Shown: positions 10,312-21,276 of the stretch, one piece after another | Position numbering within the stretch: position 1 is the first letter of the stretch | Layout: each line of letters starts with the position of its first letter | Assembly (NCBI RefSeq): GCF_900497805.2 | Contig: NW_020954548.1 | Coordinates: 8,684,101-8,748,100 of the forward strand | Direction: 5' to 3' | Source of the DNA: Vombatus ursinus | Lineage: Eukaryota > Chordata > Mammalia > Diprotodontia > Vombatidae | DNA: 64,000 nucleotides | Notes under the pieces: generated by a model | The model's input: the letters and a program-made list of their open reading frames with translations, nothing else | Told to the model about the DNA's origin: nothing | Database searches by the model: none | Translations under genes and position numbers: made by a program

Positions 10312-12112
10312 TAATGTTTTCCTAAGCCATGTGAAACAATATTGGCATACTCCATATACAGTTATAGGGCCTCACAGTTCAAAAATGTCTTTGTACAAAC
10401 TTTCTCTTTGTCCTAATGTCCACATGTCTTTGGCACCCCCAGGCACCCTGTCCATACTCTTTCCCTCACTTATTAGCCAATGTCACCCAGTTCCCCTCTC
10501 CACTTCCCCAATTCAGTCGTCCAGTATCTTTTGCTTCCTAATCCCTCCCATCTATCAAACCAGGAAAGGATCTGCCCTCAGCCATTCACAACTGTTGATT
10601 AATTGATTATCCGTAAGTACAAAGGAGTCTCAGTCAATGTATTAGAATAACTAGGCACTTGAATTTTAAGCCTGTTGTCTTGAAGTATAAAAACAAAGGC
10701 TTTGGCACTCCTCAGACAAATTTTAAGCATCAGCAAGGAAAATATCTGGAGGGCAGAAACAGAAGGGAGCCTGAAATTCCATTACACTGTAATATTGACC
10801 TTGAAGGTGAACCTGACTTAGTCCTTTTAAAGTGGATGGGGAAGCAACCTAACCATAAATCCTTTTGCCTCATAACTCTTAGTTGAATATTTTATTTTTT
10901 CCACTAAGCACATTTAATGTCCTTTTATTTTATTATTTTTATTTCTCCTTGATGTTTAACACTCATTTTCTATCAATATCCCCCATTCCTAACATATTGG
11001 AAAACATCACTAGGCTGCCTATCCTATTTTTATCTCTTCTCCTGAAACTTCTGATAATGTAGTATGTCACTGGAACACATCTTCTTCATTAACTGGCATA
11101 ACTATATTCCAGAAGACTGAAAATATCTTGGAACTGTCTACTGGGGATGAGAAGCTAGGACTCAGTGAGAAGGACCTGTATCCAAACAATGTATTTTTGT
11201 ATTCACTCAAATAAGTAGGTCAGCAAAGCTTATTACTGCAAAGTAAAATCTTGCTAGTCCAGATACCTGATAACCTAGGAAGAAGCAGAACATAGACTTT
11301 TTTTTTTTGATAGTGGGTTAAGGTCACCAAGCAACAAAGACCCTTCACCAACTTTACTAAGGCTATAGTTTTCCATAAGGAATTCTTAAGGAAAATGTTC
11401 CCAAGAGATAAAAGTAGCAAAATAAGGTTTTCTTTTGTTGTTTTTGTTGTTACTGTGATTTTTCCAAAGTCCTAAGTTTGCATAAGTGGAGAATTTCCTA
11501 AGTCAATATTAAAGCCTTCAGTATTTTTCATTCATTCAAACATACTGTAATTCAACATAGTAAGAGTATACATGCAGTAGACTCCAAAACTGACAATTCC
11601 ATGATTGCTGTTTCCATTTCTATCTGAATGATGAGTTCCCATGAGTTTTTCCATTGCCAGCTGTCTATGATCTTGTAAGATCTAATTTGTCAACAGGTGG
11701 AAAAAGAGTGCTTATGAATGAATGGTCTGCTATCATCTTTAGGTACATGCAAGTAGACAACCCAATTGTTTTTTCTTTTTTTTAACGTTTACTAAGTACA
11801 CAGGTTGGCTAGGGTACAAAAAAAATAAAAAAGAACCAGTCATTAATGACCAATTGCTTATTGGTATACAGAGCTACATAACAATTAGTTTCTAAACTTA
11901 TTCACAGACTCTGGATAGGATCATAAGTATTTAGATTTGAGAAGATAAAATTGAATAGATGTATGAAGTTGAAAAACAAATTTTGTTTAAGCAGCCAACA
12001 ATCCGTAAAGAGTTACCCGGTGAGTGTAAGGAATTATACTGGGAACAATAGGGGGAACTAAAAAAAAAAAAAGAACGACATAGTCCTTACACTCAATGGA
12101 CTGTGCGATTAT
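10312..12112. other. Unique sequence, no gene recognised
   Basis: 10400-10560 is C-rich on the plus strand. Short homopolymers occur at 11300-11310 (T) and 12060-12072 (A). The 75- to 177-codon frames here are composed of SINE or random sequence. I see no exon or regulatory hallmark. Confidence 0.35.
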
Positions 12113-12205
12113 ATTCATTCATTCAGTCAACGTTTATTCATTGCGCTGTGCAAGGCATTATGATGCCTCCTGTGAGATCAGTGTATACCATTAGGAGACA
12201 TGTAA
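12113..12205 (-). mobile_element. LINE-2 3' end
   Basis: 'attcattcattcagtcaacg', 'tttattcattgcgctgtgca' and 'aggcattatgatg' are the reverse complement of the L2 terminus, with its ATTCA satellite at the left. Confidence 0.7.
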
Positions 12206-12554
12206 AAGGTCTCCTTTAGAAAAGTTCAAAATAGGTATAGTTCCTCCAGTGCCACAGGTTTTAAAAACCACTGCTTATGACTCACTCCCCCCAACGAGAT
12301 CAGTGAGGAAACATAGGCTGGCCATATGGAATCAGGTTACTTCTGACGACAATCATATGATCTGATGTTGGTCATTCATCTTATGACTCCAGATCATAAA
12401 GTAGCTTGGCCAAGTGCAGGGGAAGTCATCAGATAAGGCTTGCCTGCTCAGTTTCACCACTCACCTCACCATACAGTACTGAAGAAAGCACTTCTTATTC
12501 AAACAACAAAAATACCCTTAGGATTTAGATTCAGATCCTCTGGATACAAAGCTA

Positions 12555-12690
12555 GAATGGACTTTGGAGATCATGAATTCAACCCATTCATTTGACAGAT
12601 GAAGCCTACAAAGATTAAGTAACTTTATTTGAATCAAGGTCCCAGGGTCCAGTGTTCTTTCCATTATAACAATACATGCCCAGAACTGTT
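12555..12690 (-). mobile_element. CORE-SINE, degraded
   Basis: 'gaatggactttggagatcat', 'cccattcatttgacagatga' and 'gattaagtaactttatt' match the reversed 3' half and core. The head is worn ('gtccagtgttctttccatta'). Confidence 0.7.
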
Positions 12691-12819
12691 TTTGGTCTTA
12701 TGGATATTAAAAAAAGAAGTATGACATATACTTCTTACCTCAGTTGGTACTAAATGTGGTCATGGACATAGATCTAAATGATTCAAACCACCTCCCACTC
12801 AAAAAAACCCCTACATATT

Positions 12820-12915
12820 TGTATATATACATATATATTTATATTTATGCATACAAATACATGTGTACATATGTATATAATATAATAATATGTGATATAC
12901 ATATTAAAATATACA
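12820..12915. repeat. AT-rich (TATA/TACATA) simple repeat
   Basis: Imperfect alternation of 'tatatacatatata' and 'tgtatataatataataata' words, with no repeat unit longer than a few bases. Confidence 0.85.
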
Positions 12916-14599
12916 CATAATCAGTAGTGTGTGGGAGCCAAATCACACCAGTCTGTGAGAGCTAATTGTAACATTTTCAATGTGATTATTTAACATCTCA
13001 TAAATCATCAAATGCCAAAAACCAGGGCTTGATTTATTGTTAATTGTCTAGACTTTTGAAAGTAATGGAGAAAATGTTAAAAATGCATTTTAAACTTAAA
13101 AAGTATATTGTGTGTAATTTTTTTTCTTGAGAGTTGCTTGTTAAACATCTACTAGCATACCCCTACAAATGTTCCATCTGTATATGTATATAAGTAATTA
13201 TGTATTAAGTAATTTGGTTTGGCTCTTTGAATCCTATTTATATATAGTGCTATGATTCCACCTACTCTGAGGCATGAAGTTGGCATGGAAATGATTCTAA
13301 GATCTCAAAGACTACATTAGAAGAGTACAAGTCTTAAAAGATCCTATCAGACTAGAAAGTCCCGAATTATAGGCCCAGGAATAGATAAATCATTCATATT
13401 TATGTCATGTGAGGGCCAACCTCCAGCTGCCCAGCAGACTTTTTTTTTTCAATCACAGCAACTTACTAAACTGTCTATGATGGAGAGTAGGGTGTTGCTT
13501 TTGGTATTAGTCAAAGAAGCATTTGTACTGTTGTAACCATGGATCTCTGAAATGTAATGACATGACTAAATCAACCCTGTTCCGTAAGCATTGTTTCTTA
13601 GAAGGTTGATCTGGCAACAGGGTTCAGGAGAACAATGACGAGCCTCCTGTGACAGTTGGGCTATGAAGTAGTAAGGGGACAGACTAGGTCAGCAGCAGGA
13701 ATACAAAGGAAGGGAAGAATCTGGAAGCCACTCAGAAGAATTTTAAAAATAATCCCCCCCCCTATATTTCTCCATATAAGATCCAAGTCAAAATAGCCTG
13801 AATAAGGTAGAACACAAATTAACTAAATTTTAAAACATTTATCAAACTCTGTCAGTTCTTCAAAGATAACACAAAATAATAATGCTTTCTGACTCTAAAG
13901 AGAAAACAGTACTGATTCAGGTTCTCAATGTTAGGTAGAAGATCTTGAGGAATAATATCAATAGTCCTTCGATTATGATACATGATAACCATGAGAGAGG
14001 AGAATGCAAAGACCCTCAAAAATCCCTTCTTGCCTCAGCATTAAGTATACTTTTTATGAAATGTTAAACCAAATACCAGTCACCAATCCACAAAATACTA
14101 ATGGAGAGATATTTCCAATACTTTCCTTAATCAAGGAGAGATACACATCCCCTAGTCCACAAACAGTTCTCCTTAAGATGGGAATCCCTTCCTACAAGTT
14201 CTAAGACATTTTCATAGTGCTAAGTTGGATAATTTCCTCTTGCCTATAAATTATTAAAGATCCATGACTTTCTTAAGGCATTACTTCCATTTGCTCCCTA
14301 ATTCTCAAGTAATAAGCTCTGCTAATGTCAGTGCATTCAACCCCAGATAGTTGAAAAAGTGCTTCAGCTAACCAAGTCATGGCACTTGGATATCTCAATG
14401 AAAACAACATTCTACTCCATATTAACAACTCTGACTTTAAGACAAACATCAGTCATGGTGATCAATGGTCCTTGAAGAGAGTAGAATTTGTTCTCACTTT
14501 TCACCAGCATCAATAGCATTTCCCACTTTCCATCCTTTATTGTTCACTTTCCAATCCATGTTATTATTAAGTTCACTATTTGTATAGATTTTTATTATT
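12916..14599. other. Unique AT-rich sequence
   Basis: There is a C tract at 13755-13762 and a T tract at 13440-13449. I see no transposon match and no frame beyond 66 codons. Function cannot be judged. Confidence 0.35.
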
Positions 14600-14785
14600 T
14601 TTATCTATGTTCTCTTACTTGTTGCTCATAATATCCCTTTGAAGTAAACATTATTATCCCTACTTTCTATATAGAAAACAGAAGCTGGCTTCTGATCAGG
14701 TGACTTGCCGAAAGTTAGGAGGAGAGCAGGAAATAAAAACCCAGCCTAACTCTAGCATCTTTCTATGACATCAGGCTGCTTCTTG
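14600..14785 (-). mobile_element. MIR-like SINE, old
   Basis: 'attattatccctactttcta', 'tgacttgccgaaagttagga' and 'aaacccagcctaactctagc' preserve the order tail, core, head in reverse. Divergence is considerable. Confidence 0.65.
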
Positions 14786-15182
14786 TTACCGTGATACCTT
14801 AAATTTATGGACAGGAGAGAAGGTATGATGACAGCTGTCTTCTCTACTGGACATAAAAGTAAATGGGTACAAATTAAGAAATTTATGATAAATTCTTAGT
14901 GAAAGTTTTGTCCTTTCTACCTTTATGCTACCCTGTCATGGTAAATTACAAAAGCTAAATTACAATAGAAAGCAAGATTCAATATAATGGGTCAGCAATA
15001 ATCCATCCATTCCAGTTGGTGCCAGTGACACTAACAAACACTTTATAAGAAAACATTAGAGTTGCTAAGCCTCAAAATGTTAGGAGACACACCCCTATTT
15101 TTCTCAATAAACTATTAATGACCATCATTCATGAATTTATCTAAACCCTCCTTGCATATAATTCAGCTTTAAGCCAGTACCA

Positions 15183-15412
15183 TTTAGCCTCCTAGAGTAG
15201 ATAGAGCACTAGCCTCAGTCAGGGAAAGCAGAATTCAAGTCCCGTCTCTGCCACATAGAGACTATGTGACCCTGGGCAAATCATTTAACTTCGCAGGGCC
15301 CCGGGCCCACACTCTGAGACTGAAAATTGCCGAGCAAGTGCTGACCTGCATTAGTAGAAAGAGCTGCCTTACCAGGAGCTCCCTACAGCAAAAGAATCAA
15401 AGTTCAGGTATG
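15183..15412 (+). mobile_element. Marsupial SINE with GC-rich 3' half
   Basis: A tRNA-like head ('agtagatagagcactagcct', 'aattcaagtcccgtctctgc') and 'gtgaccctgggcaaatcatt' are followed by an unusual second half: 'gggccccgggcccacactct', 'gagactgaaaattgccgagc', 'aagtgctgacctgcattagt', 'ccaggagctccct'. The same second half occurs in reverse at 22545-22745, so it is a genuine family and not a local oddity. I cannot give its library name. Confidence 0.8.
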
Positions 15413-15699
15413 AAAACAAAATTTTTTTTATAATAATTCTCTGTGTCAGGGAGCACTTTCTTTATTATTGTTTGTTCTCAAACTGTCTCAAGTACGACTA
15501 GGACACAAACTTCATGATTAAAAAAGTGAATTTTTTTTTAAATGGAAAAGCTTCTTCCATACCTTTTGGAACCTCTATTTCTCACATGACCATAACTATC
15601 CCAAGTTCCATGAATGGAATTTCCACCTCTTGATCTTTTTCTTGTTTCTGCTCTCTGTGGTTGATAGAAACATAGAATCATAGTTGTATATTATTCCAA

Positions 15700-16140
15700 G
15701 AGTCTCATAGATTGGGAGCCCAGAGGTCATGTAGTCCAGAACTGTTAAACACATCTAGTGAGTCAGAATCAGATTAATATGCTGCTGGGAAATATTTAAT
15801 AAAATAAAAATATAATAAAACATAGATAATATTAATATGTGATTTTCTAAGTCAACATGTGCCTACAAGGATCCTTGCATATGGTTTAGTGGACCCTGTT
15901 TCTATTTCAATTTGACAGCACTAGTGTATTCCAATCTGCTTACTTTACAGAAGGACAAACAGATAACAACAACAGATTAGGAGAATGAGATTCTAAAGAG
16001 TTACATGACTTGCCGAAGGTGATATAGGCAAGTAAGTTCAAAACCAAGGTTTTGCATATGGGTTTTATCATAGGTTCAAACCAAGATTTGAATCTAGATC
16101 TTCAGATTCCAAATCAAGCACTCTTTCCACTACAACATTC
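15700..16140 (-). mobile_element. CORE-SINE (minus) split by a hAT element
   Basis: The left piece (15700-15736) ends '..cccagaggtcatgtagtc'. The right piece (15932-16140) resumes 'caatctgcttactttacag..', with a second worn stretch 'gacttgccgaaggtgatata', '..gatttgaatctagatcttc' and a head near 16135. Removing the insert restores the normal SINE order ('gaggtcat.tagtccaa...tttacag'). Confidence 0.8.
15737..15923 (-). mobile_element. Non-autonomous hAT (Charlie-like) fragment, copy A
   Basis: The ends form inverted repeats: left 'cagaactgttaaac', right complementing to '(c)agtgctgtcaaatt', both close to the hAT/Charlie terminus CAGNGGTGTCAAAC. Flanking 8-mers 'atgtagtc' (15729-15736) and 'gtgtattc' (15924-15931) agree at 6 of 8, as expected for an old hAT target duplication. 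The interior is homologous to 20905-21073 in the opposite orientation. It has no coding capacity. Confidence 0.8.
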
Positions 16141-16309
16141 TGTTTTCCCAGAAAACCTACAAGGTTTGTTGCCACTCCTTTCTCCCCAATCCTCCAATCC
16201 AAGGCCAGCATCATAGATCCAAAGTCCTCAGGCTGTTTGCTCTACCTGAAAGACCCTGAACCGAAACTTGAAAGTCAGTCTAGGAAAACAGAGAGATGAT
16301 GAGCAACTG
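16141..16309. other. Short unclassified stretch
   Basis: No repeat or gene is recognised between the split SINE and the L2 tail. Confidence 0.3.
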
Positions 16310-16458
16310 TAAGGCCAAGAAAACCTGGTCACAAGACTTAGCACAGTGTCTGGCATGTAGTAAGCATTTAATAAATGCTTAATAAGTAATAATAATAAGC
16401 ACTTAGTAAATGTCTGCCTTGTAGCAAGCATTTAATAAATACTGACTGACTGATTACT
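16310..16458 (+). mobile_element. LINE-2 3' end with duplicated tail
   Basis: 'ttagcacagtgtctggcatg' then 'tagtaagcatttaataaatg', and after 'taataataataagcacttag' a second 'tagcaagcatttaataaata', ending in (CTGA)n. The doubled terminal segment could be two insertions or a local duplication. Confidence 0.85.
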
Positions 16459-17044
16459 ATGATTATAGAGCCCATCTGGGGCAAAATTTGCTGTGACTGT
16501 TTAGGAAACATAAGGACAGATCAAGATGATGGATACATTTCTGCATGTACAAAATGGACCTAAAAAGGTTGGATTTAACCTTTGAAAAAATGTCCTCCAA
16601 ATAAAGGGAATGGGAAGAGAGTCTGAATGACTGCCATGTTAAAAATTTATCTTTCCAAGCAAATTTACAGAATGCTTGAAGAGACACTTAGGGTCTGGAA
16701 GAGGGAACAGGCAGGTTCCAGAGGATGAGAACTGTTCCAAATGCCGTTTTTTTCACCCAGTCGTTGACTCAAATATTTATGATGAACTGGCTAAAAAGTC
16801 ACTAAGTAAGAGTGAAAGTGAATCAGCAAAGAAAAAGCCTGTGAGTACCTCCACTAGTATCCACACAATACGGAGACATGAAGACAAAGGCAACTAGAAT
16901 GTTGGGTGGAGCTCCAGGAGCAGATTTATGGGAAGACATGAACCTAAGCCTGTCTCACAGGCTGGAGAAACATAGATAAATTTGGATACAAATCATTGGA
17001 GGGAGTACCAATAGAGATAAGACCTTGGATTCCCAGAGTATGCT
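16459..17044. other. Unique sequence, no gene recognised
   Basis: 16676-16897 has a plus-strand frame of 73 codons rich in Lys, Ser and Glu, starting 'MKRHLGSGRG' and ending 'RRHEDKGN'. I see no domain, and chance is likely. No repeats are seen. Confidence 0.3.
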
Positions 17045-17136
17045 AAGGCATTGCACTAGGGACTAAGGATGCAAAAAAAAAACAAACCAAAGAAGAAACA
17101 GTATCTGCCCTTTGGGAGCTCATTGTTTAATACAGC
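17045..17136 (-). mobile_element. LINE-2 fragment
   Basis: 'ctaaggcattgcactaggga', 'ctaaggatgcaaaa' and 'cagtatctgccctttgggag' with 'ctcattg' follow the reversed L2 3' UTR (aggcactgggg / atacaaa / cagtccctgccctcaaggagctca). Confidence 0.65.
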
Positions 17137-17302
17137 ACAGTGATGAATTTGCAGTCAGAGAACCTGGGTTCAAATTCAGATTCTGAGACTAGTAAGAACC
17201 TTGGAAAGTCATGAATGTATCCAGTTCCTCAGGTATAAAATGAGGGAGCTAATAAGAATGATCTAGTCATCCTTTCTAGTTCTAAATCTATAATATTAAT
17301 GG
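17137..17302 (+). mobile_element. CORE-SINE
   Basis: 'acctgggttcaaattcagat', 'ccagttcctcaggtataaaa', 'tgagggagctaataag' and 'ctttctagttctaaatctat' show head-to-tail order. It lies directly against the L2 fragment. Confidence 0.75.
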
Positions 17303-18629
17303 AGTGACGACATATACAACAAATACAAAAACAAGTTCATATGTGAAAATCAAATTCTTTAAATTTTACAATGGGTTAAATTTCATATGAAAATAACTTT
17401 GAATGAAGGGTAGATCCTGAAACAAACTGCCCAAATTTCTTAAGGCTCATTTTTAATAGGGAGCTAAAAGAAAGAAAGAGAGAAAGAAAAAGGAAGGAAG
17501 GAAAAGAAAAGAAAAAGAACTACTAAAATCCTAACACAAATGGGATCTGTGTAGTAGTTACACATACTTCTCCAACTACCTCAAAAAAAATTGTTTTTGG
17601 CCTGGGCTGAACTTTTGCTAAATTGATGCTAGGATTATTTTAGAATGACAACAGACCTCAAAGTGGGCATTCCAGATACCTTGGGTTGGCTTCTTCCTCA
17701 TACAGCTGTAGTTATGAAAAGTCTATTAAAACAGCTGCTAATCATTTTCAGTTGGCCCATTAGTTATACTAGTGACCTTGAGCCACCACCAATTTCAAAC
17801 CTTGTCTTCATGTCTTAATCAACGCCCTCCGATGGAGAGGCCTTTCTCTTTTAAGCAGAAAAGTGCACACTAATGAGAGACTGTTGATCATTCTGCTTCT
17901 TTACCATCAGGGAATTTATATAATGTGGAATTTAACCTGAAAACCCCAATCTTCCTGAAAGGAAAAATCATTCCTCAGAGATTGCCCACTCTAAGGCAAG
18001 GTGAACACTGAACACATTTTTTATTTTTTCCTCCTTTTACAGAACAGAATGCAAGGATGGGTCTCATAGGACTATTTGGAAAGTGCTCATGAATGTGCTT
18101 AATCAACAATGGGAACTCATCCAAAGAAATAATGCCAGGAAAATATATCCTAAGCCATTTCAGATAAATCTGCGAAAACGTCACCTTCTATCATTATAAA
18201 GGGTGTGGTGGGGGAAGAACTTGAAAAGTGATTTCATTTTCAGATGTGATTTATTAATGGGAATGAAGAAGATTTTGAGAGAGAACTCAACACCACAAAC
18301 ACTTAAATGCCAAGAATAAAAGGAATGTCCTTTTCTAAGTCTTGGACCTGAAAATATTTTTTCTCTCTTATGACCATCTTAACTTCAAAAGCAGAAGCAG
18401 AAATGTCAGTGTGTGTGGAACTACTTGGCTGCTTAGTATGATTAACTCTTTTCCCTGAAGATAGAAGGACAGTCTATTGTGTTTCTCCTTCACCAACGCA
18501 GGAGAGGAAAAAAAAAATCACATTTTTAATTCCAACGGGTGAAAAATAAATCCCCAATGTCTGAAACTGGGTCCTTCCACAGTACCACCTGTTGAAATCC
18601 TTCCCTTTAAGACCAGGATTAGAAGCACA
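17303..18629. other. Unique sequence with a purine-rich tract
   Basis: 17461-17520 is an A/G-only run (AAAG/GGAA units). The rest is single-copy-looking. No exon is supported. Confidence 0.35.
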
Positions 18630-18765
18630 CCTCATCCCCTTTATTACATCTCGAGCTCCTTGAGTCCAGGGACTATGCTGTCCTTCAGCTTTGTAATCCC
18701 TAGCACCTGGCACAGGGTCCTTGAATACGTCATTTAATACATACTTATTGAATGGGATTCAAACA
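18630..18765 (+). mobile_element. LINE-2 3' end
   Basis: 'gagctccttgagtccaggga', 'ctagcacctggcacagggtc' and 'tacatacttattgaatggg' are the L2 terminal sequence. Confidence 0.85.
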
Positions 18766-18799
18766 TCTGAAGTTGGATGGAACCACCATTGCTACTGCC

Positions 18800-18985
18800 T
18801 TCTGTCTGAGATTACCTCCCATTTATACTATATATAGGTTGTGTGTACATAATGGTTTCCATTAGAATATGAGGTCCTTGAGGGCAGGGACTGTTTTTTC
18901 CTTTCTTTGTCTCTGCAGAGTTTAGTATAGTGTTCTATTCATGGTATGTGCTTAAAAAAATACTTGTGGATCAATCGATTAAAGA
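18800..18985 (+). mobile_element. LINE-2 3' end, second adjacent copy
   Basis: 'gagattacctcccatttata', 'tgaggtccttgagggcaggg', 'ctttctttgtctctgcagag' and 'gtatgtgcttaaaa'. It lies 35 bp after the previous L2 end, in the same orientation. Confidence 0.85.
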
Positions 18986-19142
18986 TCATTCAGTCCATCA
19001 CCATATCTTAGATGAGGAAACTGAGAGCTAGGGAGATTATTAAGTTATTTATCCAACATCACATATATAGTAAATGGCACAATCAGAACTTGAACTAAGG
19101 TCTTCTGACTTCAAAACCAACAACTCTTTAGTTGTACCACAA
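18986..19142 (-). mobile_element. CORE-SINE
   Basis: 'atcttagatgaggaaactga', 'gagctagggagattattaag' and 'acttgaactaaggtcttctg' with 'acttca' give the reversed core and head. Confidence 0.8.
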
Positions 19143-20347
19143 ACTAAAATCCTTGATTCACCTGAAATTACTTTACAGACATATCTTAAAATTTAGGAAG
19201 AGATAAACTAATAATGATCCAATGTCTCCACTGACAAAAAGCAGAGAATTCATGGCTTGTAAGCTAGGGAAATAAAATGAAATATGATTTGAAAGTTACA
19301 GTCCTTTCCTCTCATTTCCTTCACTGCTTAGTTATCATTTATCTCAGTAAACTCTTTTAATCTTTTTTTTTTTAAATAACCTGGTGCCAATCAAGAAAGG
19401 CTCATGACCATGTTGTCCACTCAGTAATGAATTTTTAGCTCTACTAAGTTGCGCTGAATTGGTAGGACTACCGACACCAACAAAATTACGGCTCCTTGAA
19501 TTCAATAACTCAAACTATGCTCATTTTCTTGGTATGTGGTAGTCTCTTCTAAGTCCTCTTCTTCCAGGGTCTGGTTAGGTCGCTCTTAACTGCTCCCTCC
19601 TGCCCATCTCTCCTCTGCATTGCCACTCAAGTTGGACTGTAATATCCATCAACTTCTTATCTAATTCTGTTTTTTTTTTTCCTTACAAAAGTATGTGTAG
19701 GCTTTCCTCACTAAAAATGGGTACTGAAGAAATATGACCAGATTTCAAAACTGCTCCTTACAATTACTTTCTTCAAGGTTAGTGGTAAGAGGCCTTTGGG
19801 GATAACTAGTACCCCCACTTTTTTCTTCATTTACAAGCAAATTTCCTGCCCAGAATGTTTATTCCTAGATCCATTGATTACTGAACATTATCACCTGAAA
19901 TACAGTCAATTTGTAAATCACACTCTGGTATCATGTAAATGATGTTTGCTATAAAGGACAAATGCAGGGAAGAATTTCTAGATTTCTACACCAAGGTTTT
20001 TGTGCTCTGACCTGAACAAGTCTGGCTGCCCAGAGAAGTTCACTAATACCCTAAGGCTATTAAGTAATATCAGAGTTTAGTGGATCATTGTGGGTGGTTA
20101 CCTGCCTCACCCTGCCCGCCCCATGTCCCATCTTTACCAGAGTAAAATGGGATTACAGAGCAGATCAAACGTGTATCCATAGTTACGTAGAAACAAGAGG
20201 CCGGGTAGCTGTGTTAAAATATCATTCTGGACATCTGGTAGACTCTTCCAAACATAAGAGACAGAGTTGCACAGCTTTGTAAGCTGTACTCCTCCACCAA
20301 CCTGCCCCTCCTCCCAAGGAGATAATGTAAGTGCCTGTTGACTGACT
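19143..20347. other. Unique sequence, no gene recognised
   Basis: T tracts lie at 19366-19374 and 19671-19680. 20090-20260 is a balanced, non-repetitive block ('ccatagttacgtagaaacaa'). The last 20 bp ('gtaagtgcctgttgactga') resemble a worn L2 terminus. No gene is supported. Confidence 0.3.
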
Positions 20348-20575
20348 ATGTCTGAAGAAGATAATGACCCAGAGAAGCTCTGGGAATGGTCAAAATTGTT
20401 CACTGAAGATAGAGACCTGAAATCTGTGACCATCACTGGCTCCATGAATGAGAGGTTCTCTAATGTTCCAACAATCAACAAAGAAAATATAAAAACCTTG
20501 TCTAAAACATCTTCATATTTTCCTGGGGAGGGTAGCAGAGAATCTGGTTTAAAGGTAACCGCAAGCTCAAGGTGA
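20348..20575 (+). CDS. Short open frame, possible isolated exon (unproven)
   Basis: An ATG frame of 75 codons begins MSEEDNDPEKLWEWSKLFTE. Its composition is protein-like (mixed charged, aromatic and Ser/Thr residues) and not repeat-coded. 'tttaaaggtaacc' at its end has splice-donor form (AAG|GTAACC, exon end near 20554), and a pyrimidine-rich run followed by AG lies upstream (20282-20320). Against it: an in-frame TGA sits two codons before the ATG, the minus strand is equally open (20134-20481), and I recognise no protein family. It may be a chance frame or the remnant of a gene copy. Confidence 0.15.
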   Translation: MSEEDNDPEKLWEWSKLFTEDRDLKSVTITGSMNERFSNVPTINKENIKTLSKTSSYFPGEGSRESGLKVTASSR

Positions 20576-20734
20576 AACAGGAGGTCTACAAATGAGAGAT
20601 CATCTATGATTTCCTAAATGGCCACCAGACACAGACCCACTATAGATTTCATATCCAGCTTCTCCAACAATGTCTTTAATCTGTGTCACCTACAAACCCA
20701 CACCACCATAGAACACCTATTCCAAGTCCCCCCA

Positions 20735-20830
20735 CTTTACAGTAAGACTTACCCAAGATCATACAAAGTAGTGTGGACAAACTAGGAAGGAAACTTCGTT
20801 ATTCTAATGCTCTAGAATCTACAGTCTAGA
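20735..20830 (-). mobile_element. Possible worn CORE-SINE
   Basis: 'ctttacagtaagacttaccc' with 'aagatcatacaaagtag' could be a reversed core (tttacag...acttgcccaagatcacacagctag). The rest is unrecognisable. Confidence 0.35.
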
Positions 20831-20904
20831 TATTAGGTGATGCCCAAATAGCTTTTGTGGGTGAGATGGAAGTAGAACAATTGGAAAGGCAGCCTCGTCC
20901 AGGG

Positions 20905-21073
20905 CAGTGGTCTCAAACTCAAACAGTAAGGGATCTAGGCCGCATATCGACTGAGAAAACCACAAATTAACATTACTTATGTTTAATTGTGTTTTCATTT
21001 ATTTTGTTAAACATTTTCCAATTACATTTTAATTGCTCCTGGACATTGTCTGGTTTTGAGCTTTACACCTCTG
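20905..21073 (+). mobile_element. Non-autonomous hAT (Charlie-like) element, copy B
   Basis: It begins 'cagtggtctcaaactcaaa' and ends 'gagctttacacctctg', which gives imperfect terminal inverted repeats. Flanking 8-mers 'gtccaggg' (20897-20904) and 'gtctggtg' (21074-21081) agree at 5 of 8. The interior ('aaaaccacaaattaacatta', 'tttattttgttaaacatttt') matches copy A at 15737-15923 read in reverse. Old and non-coding. Confidence 0.78.
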
Positions 21074-21077
21074 GTCT

Positions 21078-21276
21078 GGTGCATGGGGCTGTGGACTTGG
21101 ACTCAGGAGGACCTGGGTTCAAGTCTCACCTCAGACATCATACAAACTAAGTGACCTTGGGTAAGTCATAATCTCTGTGTCTGAGTTTGCTTATTTACAA
21201 AATCGGGGGTGGGTGGGGAGGAGTTGGACTTGAAGGCCTCTGAGATTCCTTCTCAGTCTACACTTATGATCCTAGT
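21078..21276 (+). mobile_element. CORE-SINE
   Basis: 'ggactcaggaggacctgggt', 'tcaagtctcacctcagacat', 'gaccttgggtaagtcataat' and the end 'tgagattccttctcagtcta' with 'ttatgatcctag'. The central part carries a G-rich expansion ('gggggtgggtggggagg'). Confidence 0.85.

Noticed and set aside
10073-10606. 177-codon plus-strand frame
   Set aside because: It runs through a SINE with visible target duplication and through C-rich unique sequence. No domain is seen.
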